This document shows positions 53,253 to 62,340 of a stretch of DNA of 64,000 bases, piece by piece. The stretch is from Gracilariopsis chorda. Taxonomy: Eukaryota > Rhodophyta > Florideophyceae > Gracilariales > Gracilariaceae. A program made the translations under genes and the position numbers. The stretch spans positions 186,001 through 250,000 of the forward strand of contig NBIV01000049.1 in the NCBI GenBank assembly GCA_003194525.1. The letters run 5' to 3'. The first letter of the stretch is position 1. Each line of letters begins with the position of its first letter. The notes below the pieces were generated by a model, which had not been told where the DNA came from, did no database searches, and saw only the letters and a program-made list of their open reading frames with translations.

Positions 53253-53346
53253 GGGTGTTTTTGATTGAATGGAGGCGTTGCGCCACAAAATCTTCTTGCA
53301 CGCCCCCGTTTGCGCATGCAAAACACCCATTTGGCGCAACGCCTCC
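53253..53346. repeat. Two interleaved inverted repeats (pseudoknot-like order)
   Basis: GGGTGTTTT (53253-53261) pairs with AAAACACCC (53320-53328), and GGAGGCGTTGCGCCA (53271-53285) pairs with TGGCGCAACGCCTCC (53332-53346). Both are perfect. The arms alternate 1-2-1'-2', so both helices together would form a pseudoknot in RNA rather than nested stems. Confidence 0.75.
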
Positions 53347-53390
53347 CTACCATATAAAACATTCAGCAGCAGCAGCAAAGCTTCCTGCTT

Positions 53391-53481
53391 ACTGGCTGGC
53401 ACTCCCATAATGACTGCAGTGCCAGCCAGTTACAGAAAGCAACGAGTCACGCTTTCTCATCATTGGCTGGCACTGCAGTCA
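53391..53481. repeat. Three-armed inverted repeat
   Basis: ACTGGCTGGCACT (53391-53403) is the exact inverse of AGTGCCAGCCAGT (53418-53430); TGACTGCAGTGCCAGCCA (53411-53428) is the exact inverse of TGGCTGGCACTGCAGTCA (53464-53481). The middle arm can therefore pair with either side, giving two alternative hairpins. Confidence 0.8.
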
Positions 53482-53632
53482 ATTTAGGCACCTAAACACA
53501 AACCACTACGGCTCCACATACTCTAGGCGGCGCGGTGCCCCGTGGTTCTACGAGTGCTATTGCGAGCGCAAGCGAGCAAAGTGCTCGGAGAGCCTCTGAA
53601 CGCTACTAAATACACAAAGCTACAAAAACAAC

Positions 53633-53666
53633 GCGGCGCACAGCGCCGCCTACGGCCGAAGGCCGT
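53633..53666. repeat. Pair of GC-rich 3-nt-loop hairpins
   Basis: GCGGCGC-ACA-GCGCCGC (53633-53649) and ACGGCC-GAA-GGCCGT (53652-53666), both perfect and only 2 bp apart. Confidence 0.8.
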
Positions 53667-54339
53667 TTCCACTTGTCTAACCTACGTAAGGATTGCTCTG
53701 ACAACGAGCAAGTTGACCCCTTAGAATACATCAATAAACGCATATTTATTTCCCTTCAAACGACTAGCCAATGGTAATCAAAGGATTGGCCCTACTGGCG
53801 CGAATCGGTCGACCACGTGTATGATCTGTCACTCTCGACAGTCTCAACTTCTATCAGCCCCGTTGAACCCGTCTCACACTTGGATATCTCTGACGGCCAG
53901 CGAACAGGCAAATCCTTGCTGCGTCCAATCAGGCGGTAGTCTTCGAATTCCGTGTATACGGTGTCAATTTTTGGGCCAATGGAGCACAAAATCCGTTCAA
54001 AAAATACCAATTGCCATCGCCACGGTGCACATCAATGTGCTTCAATGCAGCCTGTATTACGCACAATTTTTGCTCAAGCGTCGTAGAATAGCATTCTTAC
54101 GGTCGCGCAAACAGCATAGTTGTATGTAGCGAACCTCTGTTTGGGACATATCAGCCAAGTGTTAGACGATAGTTGAAACGAAGAAGTAGAGTGAAATTAG
54201 TAGTAGGTGTCTGCTTGAAGAGAAGTTTTCTGCAACTTTTGGGTACGTTCTAGCTTAAGTACACAATCGCCAGCACATTAAACAATAGCTAAAATAGAAG
54301 TGTATCCTATTCAAACAACAAATTAAACTAAGTATAGTA

Positions 54340-54510
54340 TAACCTACGTATACCCTTCTAACAAAGATAGGTATAGTTTAATTGTGCGTACGTAGGCTGC
54401 GCAGTACTGCAAACGTATACCCTTCTAACAAAAATAGTTTTAATCTATGTAGTGCATACGCAGGCCACAGAGTTCTACAAACGTAGAACGCTGTGAAAAG
54501 AATAGGAAGT
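54340..54510. repeat. Minisatellite, about 2.5 units of 67 bp
   Basis: CGTATACCCTTCTAACAAA recurs at 54347 and 54414 (period 67), each followed by a TAGTTTAAT-like segment and a GTAGGC/GCAGGC segment. A third, more degenerate start is at 54482 (ACGTAGAACG). Confidence 0.65.
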
Positions 54511-54846
54511 AACTATACGTTTTATAAGTAGGTGAATCGTACTCCATATGTATTGAAGTCTTAAACTAAGACCGAATAAAAATGAAATGTATATGTACTT
54601 TGCAAAGTACTACGTATCTAAAATATCCCGGTACTGCTGGTGTCAGGAACATCTTTAGACAATGAAGACAATATGTATAGGTATATATCAGGCGGGAAAC
54701 TATTGTGCAACACCAGTTCTCTACTGAAGGGACAGAAACGGTACATGTGCCATCGAAAGGTGATCACTGAATTTCTCAATCTCTTTCCCATTCCCGTAGT
54801 TCGACATGAGCTATTCTCCGCATCTACCACCATCACAAAGTGATGA

Positions 54847-55455
54847 ATGCCGGTCAGGAGCAGGCCGTCGTCCAAGGCAGAATATACAGCCGTGCGTAAT
54901 CGAGATATACCCGATGAGCTTGCGCAGGTGGACTTAGGAACTAGAACTTGGCTTCCACGAAATGTTATAGAACCTCATAACCTTGAAGAGATTTACTTGA
55001 ACTCTTATCATTCTTCCGGCATCCAACAGGAACGAGAGAGGACGGTTATGCGGTTCGCTGGGAGACCTCACCAAGGCATTCACTATGGAGCAAAGTATGT
55101 CTAGGATGCAAGTGCAGAAAATATTCGTCAAGGTCTCTGAGGTCTTCATATCCGGAGGATCAACGAATCACTGGCACACTTCCAGCGTGTTGTAGGACGT
55201 GGGGTGCAAACGGCCATCGAGCACCTTAGTGTCCTCTCAAAGATTCCGGGTGGCTGCTTCGTATTCCTACGTGCAAATATTGTGGCGCAGTTCTGCTTGG
55301 TGCAGAGACAGAAGGAACAGGCTCTGGATATAAAAGCTCCAGATCACTTGGAGGTTCTTTCAGACGACGGCATATCGATTAGCAACTTGAAGACATACAT
55401 CGCTTTCGTTCTTTTCAAACGCTATCAACACACTTTGAGTATCACCGCGAGTTAA
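54847..55455 (+). pseudogene. Unidentified gene, single frame with two in-frame stops
   Basis: From ATG 54847 to TAA 55453-55455 one frame reads as a coherent, mixed-composition protein of about 200 residues, broken only by TAG (55102) and TGA (about 55141). Recognisable stretches: YHSSGIQQERERTVMRFAG, RPHQGIHYGAKYV, RRINESLAHFQRVVGRGVQT, GGCFVFLRANIVAQFCLVQR and DHLEVLSDDGISISNLKTYI. I do not recognise the family. Absence of frameshifts and good amphipathic helices suggest a once-functional gene, host or transposon-borne. A short frame upstream, 54640-54843, is in a different frame and may be unrelated. Confidence 0.45.
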
Positions 55456-56394
55456 GGGCATGATGTGACTAACTGGAAGTGTTCGCTTTTATCTTTACAT
55501 CGAACGATGAATTTTTCTTTCGTTGATGCTGATACAAATCCTTGTAAATGGGAGATCCCTAAATGTTCCCAGGTTAGTCCCATCGGTCCAACCCGTTCAA
55601 AACGTAGTCATAAAATATTTCCAGGGTCTCTCTTGATTGGAGCAGCACATCTATATCAGAATCCTAATCTCATTATTCTGGCTATTCTTTGAACTTCTAT
55701 TCTTGACCACCCAGTTCTCCTTCTGTACCTTAAAGCATAGACGTTCATCGGTCCTAGCTGCAATTGCTTCTGCATGGGTAATTGGACGCGATAAAGTGTT
55801 GTCTTGGATGTTCTGCGCAGCATTCATATAACTAACGTGGATGCCATTCTTCATAACTTAAAGCGCACAACCAACACATAAGGCCGCCAGCTGAATCAGA
55901 AAGATTCATGAAACAACTCAGGGAGAAGTGAACCTTGTTCATGGCATGGTTTACACACATAAGATGGAGGCGGAAAATGGAAAGTGCCCATAGAACGGGA
56001 CGCCATTGCTTTCTCGAGGTGGAGTATTTGTTTTCATGAACTACTAGAGAAGGTGACCGGTAACTAATCGAGGCTGGTTCTACTTCGGGGTGGTCTACAA
56101 AACCCGAAACTGCCTTTTAGTATCTCAATTGCGTGTCCATGGCGTATGAAAGCACTGTTTTTGACAACACTAAAATAGCTGCTGATGTAACAGTCTCCGT
56201 TACATGTGTAAACGCTTCCAATTACTCGTTTTAAGAGGCCCAGTTCCAGTTTTGGTAGGTTTGCATGCGCGAGAAGCGGTTCAAGTGCAGTGAGATTCGT
56301 CAAAGAATCCCAAAAAGCTGTGGAGGGACATTAAGTAGTCTTTTAAAAAGCGAACTTATGTTTATATACAGGGCTATGCTGCCTAATAGAAAAA
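55456..56394. other. No recognised feature
   Basis: AT-rich sequence with short frames on both strands; the region 55,637-55,850 is open on both strands but without motif. Nothing could be assigned. Confidence 0.4.
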
Positions 56395-56640
56395 TTAAAG
56401 CCGTTCTTTTTCGATCGTTAGCCATCCAGATCGAATAACGTGTCCAAGATAATTTATGGTATCATTGAAGAATTAGCATCTCTTCATTTCGAGGATAGTT
56501 CCTGCGTCATGCGATACGCTCGTCATGTCTCTGATGATGGTGAGGTGGTCGTTGACATAACTAAGAAGGATGATAATATCTTTCTATCAGACCAGGTACC
56601 ACAAATTGGCATTCAGGAGAGCAGAAGCTACAAACAGAGC
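56395..56640 (-). pseudogene. Ty3/gypsy remnant G: reverse transcriptase palm region
   Basis: The minus frame reads LLNANLWYLV, then two stops where YLD should be, KDIIILLSYVNDHLTIIRDM, SVSHDAGTILEMKRC, a stop, FFNDTINYLGHVIRSGWLTIEKER. It follows C closely (LNRFKWRSCLVYLDDIIIFS, HLTHVRDVLTVLRDAGITLKLRKC, FFTDTVKYLGHIIRPGRLAIEKAR). It ends at the left piggyBac terminus at 56640; the expected N-terminal RT continuation is not seen beyond the other end of the piggyBac. Confidence 0.7.
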
Positions 56641-56643
56641 TAG

Positions 56644-56684
56644 TGTTTATCGGACCGGTGCGCTGACCTCATATGAGGTCAGCC
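56644..56684 (+). repeat. piggyBac left terminal inverted repeat
   Basis: Imperfect inverse of 59439-59467; inner part is the palindrome GACCTCATATGAGGTC at 56669-56684. Confidence 0.65.
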
Positions 56685-57240
56685 CAACGGCACGCAAAAT
56701 TAAAAAAAAATTGAAATCTGATCCGCATGGCCCCAGATTTCAAATTTCGAACTTGAAACATGGCCAACCGGGTGGTCTTTGAACCATAAGTACTTGTAGA
56801 AGACGACCAGTGAGCCATAACAGCACCACAGTGGTCGTGAGGTCACATGCAAGCAACAAAACATGAGTTCGAACCTCGCTGAGTTTACTTAAACTCCAAA
56901 ACTCTTTCGGGAGCTCAACTAGTTCTAAATATATTTAAACTCTCAGAACGTTTATAACATCCACTTGAACAGCAGAAAGAATACGGTGACATCTGTTAAA
57001 TGGGCAGTTTCGTCATAGGGTTTAAATCATCTAGCAAGTCTAAATATCGCGGATTGAATTAGTACGGGGCTAAAGGTAAAATGAACTTATTGTAAACTTC
57101 TGCATTCAAACATAGATTTCTAGTATAAAAAACGAAGGTTTACAAGGTTGTGGACATCTTTATCAGCTTCTGAACTTCAATATACCGTGACACTCTTCAA
57201 TGTGTTTCATAAAACGATCTCTACCAGTACCAGTGTGACA

Positions 57241-57360
57241 TTAAAATACTTCTTTTTCCTTTCTGATATTGCACCCAGAACATAAAAACTTGGACTTTGT
57301 ATTACCTTTGCAGAAATTGCATCGTCCTTGATATAAAACTATTGTAATCTTGCAATCCTT
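57241..57360 (-). pseudogene. piggyBac C-terminal Cys-rich domain, out of frame
   Basis: The minus frame beyond the transposase stop contains DCKITIVLYQGRCNFCKGN followed by KSKFLCSGC, i.e. C-x2-C...C-x2-C, the usual C-terminal Cys-rich finger of piggyBac transposases, ending TAA at 57241-57243. It is separated from the main frame by the TAG at 57474, an in-frame TAG near 57,343 and a frame change. Either the copy has lost its finger by mutation or an intron joins the two. Confidence 0.55.
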
Positions 57361-57473
57361 GTTTTTCTCCTTCTATTAGTCTGCATTAAATGCAAGCCAG
57401 TGCCTGCAAACATTGGCTTCTCATGAACATTTTCACATTCTTGGTCATCTCTACTCATTAGACCTGTGGTATC

Positions 57474-59264
57474 CTATGTATTCTCAATTACTTCATCAGC
57501 CAGTTGGCAATAGAAGTGGTGCAGACTTTTCACGTTTCTGGTTCCATTTGAGGCTTTGTACAACTTCCAGGAGTCCACAATACAAATCGATAAAAGAGAG
57601 CAATTCATTCGAAATGACCACTCTTTCACTTCAATTTTCTTCTCCAGATTCAGATCATCTTGTCTGCACCTGTTATGGCGATCGACCATTTTATTGTTTT
57701 TGTAATACTCTTCACACACTTCGGGAATTGGGACCTCCAATTCCACTTTTTTAGAAATATTTTCCTCCCGTGTCCACATTTCTCGAACAATAGGAGAACC
57801 AGGATTAACCGTGCCATAGGTTGATACGAAATACCTTCTTTCTCTGTCAATCCGCATTATAGCCATTATATCATTATTGACAATGCTTCCTTTCGATAGC
57901 ATAGGTACAAAATCTCCCCTGTCCGATAGAGTAGTTTCTGAGAAATAGGTCATAGGATATTCACGAGTAGAATTTTTGACAACTCCAGTAAACCTTAAAT
58001 CTTTCTCCAGTAATGCTTTCGCCGTACTGACAGACGCAAGAAAGGAATCCGCACATACCAACCTTTCTGATCCAAACCATAGTTGCACTATGCGAAGTAA
58101 GACTGCCGTTCCATGGACTTTATCAGAATCAAAAACTTGTTCCGGAATATTTGCACTCATATTGAGCTCAATGTTCAGCATTATGCCACTTCGTGCACAA
58201 TATACGGCCTTCATTTCAAGACCATTTTCTGGCTTTCTATCTAATGCCGTATAGTTTGGAAGCCCGACATCAATCCAACTACCACCTAATCCGTACCATC
58301 GTGACATTCCGTCTTCAACACATAAGGCATGCGATGGCGTGACAAAAGACCGAAGATGGTCATTGATTGCCTTCACAAAATCTGCTACGAAGGACAAACG
58401 CGCGATTCCCTGCTCTTCAGTCACACAATTTCCGCTGAAGCATATTTGACTTCTAAGCATTTCAAATCTGTTCCGTGACATCGCAAGACCAATATTTGGC
58501 TGAGGAATAAACTTAGAAAAAGGCTCGAGGCTCCAAAGATCCCGTCTGTTAGAGAACTCAATGCGAGTCATGAGGATAAGAATTCCAAAGAATTTGAGCA
58601 ATTCTCCCCCTGAAGTCCTCCGAACGTCTTTGCTTTCTAACCGAACATTTGTTCTGTTCACTATGAACTGCAAATGCTGCATAGGGAACATCCAAAGGAA
58701 GAAATCAAATGCACTCATGTTTGGAGGAACGTGACGCCGTGAGATAAAATCTCCGGCTTGGCCAACCACTTTCCACTGATGCATTTGCATACAAGCATTC
58801 AGAGGGCTCAACGTCGTACAGGTTTCCCACAAATGACCATGAATCACAGTTGATTGGACAGGTCCATTTTCGCCTAATGAACTTGTTTGCAGCTGCAAAA
58901 CGTGCACCTCAGATGGTGTCACAAGAGCATCTTTCTCGATATCTTGCTTAATAATGGGTTCAACCTCAGTAATAGGCTCTTCTGCAGCATTTACGGCTTC
59001 TTCAACACCGGTACCTAGTTTGACACTAGATAGAGATAGAGTTACTTCTTTTTCTCGGTTCGGTAGACTAAAATTCACAGTCAGAAAAGTGATATTTCGA
59101 TTGTTGACCTTTCGAATGTCAACATTGAGGACAGAACCTTGTACCGTTGTTGACTTCCATAGAGATCCATAGTAACGTTTGCATTCAGCGTCATTTGTAA
59201 CCAGACGAGCACGGCTGTTGACAGTTGTTCCAACAGTTCTGCGAAGATCTGTGGACGGGGCCAT
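57474..59264 (-). CDS. piggyBac transposase (596 aa)
   Basis: ATG 59264 to TAG 57474, uninterrupted. The N-terminal 110 residues are of mixed, acidic character; the DDE_Tnp_1_7 domain begins near residue 170 (ISRRHVPPNMSAFDFF). Landmarks: LMTRIEFSNRRDLWSLEPF, the first catalytic Asp D318 in LCVEDGMSRW, the second D406 in LVCADSFLAS, and D528 in YYKNNKMVDRHNRCRQDD, corresponding to the third Asp of the family's GVDRxDQ motif. Piggybac enzymes excise precisely and reinsert at TTAA. The C-terminal Cys-rich domain lies downstream out of frame. Catalytic core appears intact. Confidence 0.85.
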   Translation of the reverse strand: MAPSTDLRRTVGTTVNSRARLVTNDAECKRYYGSLWKSTTVQGSVLNVDIRKVNNRNITFLTVNFSLPNREKEVTLSLSSVKLGTGVEEAVNAAEEPITEVEPIIKQDIEKDALVTPSEVHVLQLQTSSLGENGPVQSTVIHGHLWETCTTLSPLNACMQMHQWKVVGQAGDFISRRHVPPNMSAFDFFLWMFPMQHLQFIVNRTNVRLESKDVRRTSGGELLKFFGILILMTRIEFSNRRDLWSLEPFSKFIPQPNIGLAMSRNRFEMLRSQICFSGNCVTEEQGIARLSFVADFVKAINDHLRSFVTPSHALCVEDGMSRWYGLGGSWIDVGLPNYTALDRKPENGLEMKAVYCARSGIMLNIELNMSANIPEQVFDSDKVHGTAVLLRIVQLWFGSERLVCADSFLASVSTAKALLEKDLRFTGVVKNSTREYPMTYFSETTLSDRGDFVPMLSKGSIVNNDIMAIMRIDRERRYFVSTYGTVNPGSPIVREMWTREENISKKVELEVPIPEVCEEYYKNNKMVDRHNRCRQDDLNLEKKIEVKEWSFRMNCSLLSICIVDSWKLYKASNGTRNVKSLHHFYCQLADEVIENT

Positions 59265-59438
59265 TTTGTACGAAACTTGTTGTCGATAGTGCTGATATGA
59301 CAGCTACGACTGTTGGTGATGTGTTGTGGACATGGTTCAGCGCTGCTGGCGTAGAAGACATGATGAAAAGATCAAAGCGAAAAAGTTTTTGGAAAAGTTT
59401 TAAGGTTTTGATAAAGTTCTAGAGTAATTAAAATTGAC

Positions 59439-59467
59439 CTCATATGAGGTCGCTGGTCAGATAGACA
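59439..59467 (-). repeat. piggyBac right terminal inverted repeat
   Basis: Begins inside with GACCTCATATGAGGTC (59439-59454) and ends GACACTAG including the flank. Inverse partner of 56644-56684. Confidence 0.65.
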
Positions 59468-59599
59468 CTAGCAGCAGGCAGAATCTAGAAGGAATAGCTT
59501 AGCAGGCCCAAAACATCTTGTTTGATCTTGAGCTTTATCCTCCACTTCCAGAAGACGTATGGATAGTAGGCCATGCCAACAACTCTCGAAAATACACTC

Positions 59600-59972
59600 G
59601 TGCATTAGACGTACAACTGATCTCTGAAATCCAATACAAGACCTTGAAGCTCGGCATTTTAGTGGAAAACGAAATAAGCGCGAAGCCGCCACACTTGCAA
59701 ATATCATCGACTGCATCATTAGTTCTCTAGGTGTTATACGCGCGAAGGACGAACCTGCTGTTGAGCTTGCTATCCGGCGTCTTGCAGCTGTAGTAATGGC
59801 GGACAGAATTGGGACATGTTCTGCGGCGCGTAACTTGGAGGAAGAGCAGGATGACTTGGTGAGCGAAACTCACCGACGAAGATTGCTCAAGTCAGCTAAA
59901 TTGAGAAAAGAGCTCCTGACGCCGACGAAAAAGGATAATTCTGCCCTGTCGGAAGACAGGAAGATGGCTTGA
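59600..59972 (+). pseudogene. Gag-like first ORF of the YR retroelement
   Basis: A frame containing DLEARHFSGKRNKREAATLA, SSLGVIRAKDEPAVELAIRR, LAAVVMADRIGTCSAARNLE and HRRRLLKSAKLRKELLTPTK, ending TGA near 59,972. Charged and helical with repeated Arg/Lys, as seen in first ORFs of such elements; assignment rests mainly on position before the RT. Confidence 0.4.
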
Positions 59973-60227
59973 GGCGACCTTAGAAAAAAGACAACATCAT
60001 ATAGTGCACTGCGGTAGGATGAACAAGTGGGATATGCTTCCCTTACAGTGGGTAGTTGGTGATGCAACGAGGCACCTAGAGTGTGTAAGCAAGCAACAAA
60101 ATCATCGTCTTAGGAAGCAGAGAATGTTTGAGGATATCGTGCACAAGCTGATAGATGGGCTGGATGGCCTGAATGCCTGGCATGTCTTCTCATATCATAT
60201 CACGTCCGGAGAGACAATCGCTGTTCA

Positions 60228-61210
60228 ATGGCTGGCGACAAACTTCTTGCAATGAATCTGAGCAGAAGCCTTCCGCCGAAGCAATTTCGATGCGTGGTTT
60301 CTGTAGAGGAAGAGGACGTTAGTTTGGGATATGACCCCCCATATAAATGGTTGTGGTTGGACCCAGAGCGAGTTTCTTTGCCAGTTGATGGTCCGGAAGC
60401 CTCGGCAGATATTCTTGCACTATTACCAGAACACATCCAAGAAAAATATGCTGGAGAAGGAATACTGAAGCCTGCGTGTGAGCGTGACTCAATGAAAACG
60501 CCTTTTTGCGGCATTGGCAATAAACATTATGAAACGTTGGTCTTAAAACTGCAAAAGGCCGGAATTGTACGGCTGACTAGGAAGCAACCGAAGGCTATTA
60601 ATGGAGTTTTTGCGGTACCAAAGAGTGATAATGGAAGCCACAGGCTAATTATCGATGCGCTTAACGCGAGTAAAGTCTTTACAGTGCCTGGTGAGATTGA
60701 TCAACCAAATCCAGGACAGCTTGCACGTTTGTGGATGCCCTTTGGGCTGAAGCTATATTTGGGTAAATCGGGTATGGCCGATCAGTTTCATCGGATGAAT
60801 ATAGTGGAATGGGCCCCTATCTCGGTTTACCTCCCATAGAAAAGCGTAACTCGCAGCTATACCCTGTTATGCGTTCCATGCCCATGGATTGGTCAAACTC
60901 TGTGTTCGTAGCACAGGCCATTCATCGGGAGCTGCTTGAGTCTGCCAGCCTATCGTCGAGGATCTGGATAAGTGGTATTACCGACGTTTCGGAATTGACC
61001 TATGGAGCCTTTGTTGATGATTAATTCTCCTTTGGCACTAATATGGAAAAAGCGACGATGGCACTGAAGGCTGTTATATGGGAATGCGGTCCATGCGGGC
61101 TACCGCCCCAGCCACCGAAAGTTTCGTGGCCAGGGAAAGTATCCTGCACTGACGTTCTTGGAATCGAAGTTCACGAAAATGGGTTGCTCTTGCCAAAACG
61201 ATAAATATCC
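60228..61210 (+). pseudogene. Reverse transcriptase of the YR retroelement
   Basis: 60228-60839 (203 codons from ATG 60228 or 60254) has SMKTPFCGIGNKHYETLVLK, GIVRLTRKQPKAINGVFAVP, NGSHRLIIDALNASKVF and SGMADQFHRMNIVEW (position of the first Asp block). After a stop at 60837 another frame, 60809-61024, has PMDWSNSVFVAQAIHRELLE and ELTYGAFVDD, the catalytic box, followed by TAA and then FSFGTNMEKATMALKAVIW, LPPQPPKVSWPGK and VLGIEVHENGLLLPKR. Wording matches DIRS-type RTs (MGWSHALF..., YVDN). Broken by at least three stops or shifts. Confidence 0.65.
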
Positions 61211-61329
61211 GCTGCTTTATATCGTGGATGGTGAGCTTCGTGAAGCAAAAACGCTGGAAAGTGCGCGAGCTACAGTTTCTCTTGGGGAAGTGGGCATGGT
61301 TTCTTCTCTTGCGTTGACCCCTCTTCTCA

Positions 61330-61896
61330 GTGCTGCAAAGCTTGTACCAGTTGAGACTGTCTGGCTCCTGTACAGTCCAACCCACCAAGATTTCTAGACA
61401 AGAACTCATACTTCTAGTCGAGCTATCTGGGTTGATACGCACTTGCATCACCACGCCCTTTTGTATCTATGCTCTGTGCACGGATGCAAGTCTTTGGGGT
61501 GGAGGAGTGGTTTATAGTCCGTGTGAAGATGCGCTACATCTGCTCTCTCAATCAGTGGAAGGTCAGTGGCAGTGGTTATCCAATCAGCAATGAACGCTCC
61601 CCATGAGGCAGGGTTGGAGCAAAAGAATGCCCAATCATCTTCTCAAAGGCGAGGCTCTGATTCTTAGACTACGATGGCTGCTCCGGCAACAGAAAAATCA
61701 TGGGACGCGGGTGATTGTTTTTCTCGATAATCAGGTTCTAATTGGTGCTTTCCGTAAAAGACGTAGCAGCATAACGAGTTTTAATTCAGTGTGTCGGCGC
61801 ACAGCAGCTTTAATCCTCGTGGGCAACTTATATATGGATTGTCTCTATATCCAAAGCGATGCCAACCCGGCTGACAAGCGTTCACGGGTTGTATGA
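61330..61896 (+). pseudogene. RNase H of the YR retroelement
   Basis: 61330-61593 has YALCTDASLWGGGVVYSPCE with a catalytic Asp; 61603-61896 has EALILRLRWLLRQQKNHGTR, VIVFLDNQVLIGAFRKRRSS and YIQSDANPADKRSRVV. The last two are the hallmark FxDN...G...RKGRSS and SxxNPADxxSR blocks. One frameshift between the pieces. Confidence 0.75.
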
Positions 61897-62340
61897 AATT
61901 GCCCACATACAATTAAAGCCGTCCAATCTGCGCAATTATAATAGCAATCTGCAACAATTTTGTAGCGTGGCTGGAAACCTTGAGCGAGTCGGAATAGCAG
62001 TTCACCACCGCTGGAGACGTCGATCAATTATTCACACGTTACTGTGTGCACCGTTACAAAGAAAGTAATGATCTGAAGTACTCGGGAGCAGCTCAGACGA
62101 AGGCTGCGTTGGAGTTTTATATGCCGCAAATACAAGGAAAACTGACGTTTTCTGCGCTAAGCTTTCGCGGATGGGGTGCGAGTAGGCCTTGGTCACATCA
62201 CGGAGTGTGCCCAGAAATTGTTGTGTAGGCACTTACATATGACATACTTAGTCATGGCCAGGCAGATGTTGGAATAGGACTGTTATTGCTTTTCGAAGAG
62301 TACCTTAGATTAGGTCCTGAACGAGCGTAGTGAGCTGGCC
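61880..62340 (+). pseudogene. Tyrosine recombinase N-terminal half
   Basis: 61859-62068 gives IKLKPSNLRNYNSNLQQFCS-like sequence (core-binding domain, a chain of helices). 62046-62228 gives KAALEFYMPQIQGKLTFSAL and SFRGWGASRPW; after a TAG comes ALTYDILSHGQADVGIGLLL and LFEEYLRLGP, the start of the catalytic domain of YR-type integrases in DIRS-like elements. The R-H-R-Y catalytic residues further on are not present, so only the N-terminal half is here. Confidence 0.55.

Larger units (their letters stand above)
52380..54339. other. Stretch without a supported gene; inverted-repeat-rich from 53250 to 53670
   Basis: 52380-52960 is AT-rich and featureless. The frame open around 52964-53410 has no ATG at its start; I do not call it. 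From 53250 several perfect inverted repeats occur (listed separately). 53700-54339 is again featureless. Confidence 0.45.
56644..59467 (-). mobile_element. piggyBac-type DNA transposon (2.8 kb) with intact transposase
   Basis: Terminal inverted repeats: left TGTTTATCGGACC...GACCTCATATGAGGTC (56644-56684), right, read inwards, TGTCTATCTGACC...GACCTCATATGAGGTC (59467-59439). Both ends carry the same perfect 16-bp palindrome, a few bases differently spaced. The flanks on both sides are CTAG (56640-56643 and 59468-59471) and not the TTAA normally required by piggyBac. Transposase on the minus strand fills most of the interior. Confidence 0.7.
59500..62340 (+). mobile_element. Tyrosine-recombinase (DIRS-like) retroelement, decayed
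   Basis: Plus-strand order: gag-like ORF (about 59,600-59,972), reverse transcriptase (60,228-61,024), distal RT (61,025-61,205), RNase H (61,330-61,896) and tyrosine recombinase (61,880-62,340). This order and the RNase H/recombinase wording fit the YR class rather than LTR elements: no integrase or protease is seen. Many frame changes. Ends not determined. Confidence 0.65.

Noticed and set aside
52964..53410. 148-codon plus frame
   Set aside because: Starts with TTG, and its second half is simply the inverted-repeat DNA.
56809..56890. Genuine tRNA gene
   Set aside because: A B-box-like sequence is present but no acceptor stem, anticodon arm or paired T stem could be formed; kept only as a low-interest SINE-like hint.
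59468..59750. Continuation of the gypsy RT remnant G on the other side of the piggyBac
   Set aside because: Reading the minus strand beyond 59471 gives no RT-like sequence, so a simple insertion of piggyBac into an intact RT is not supported.
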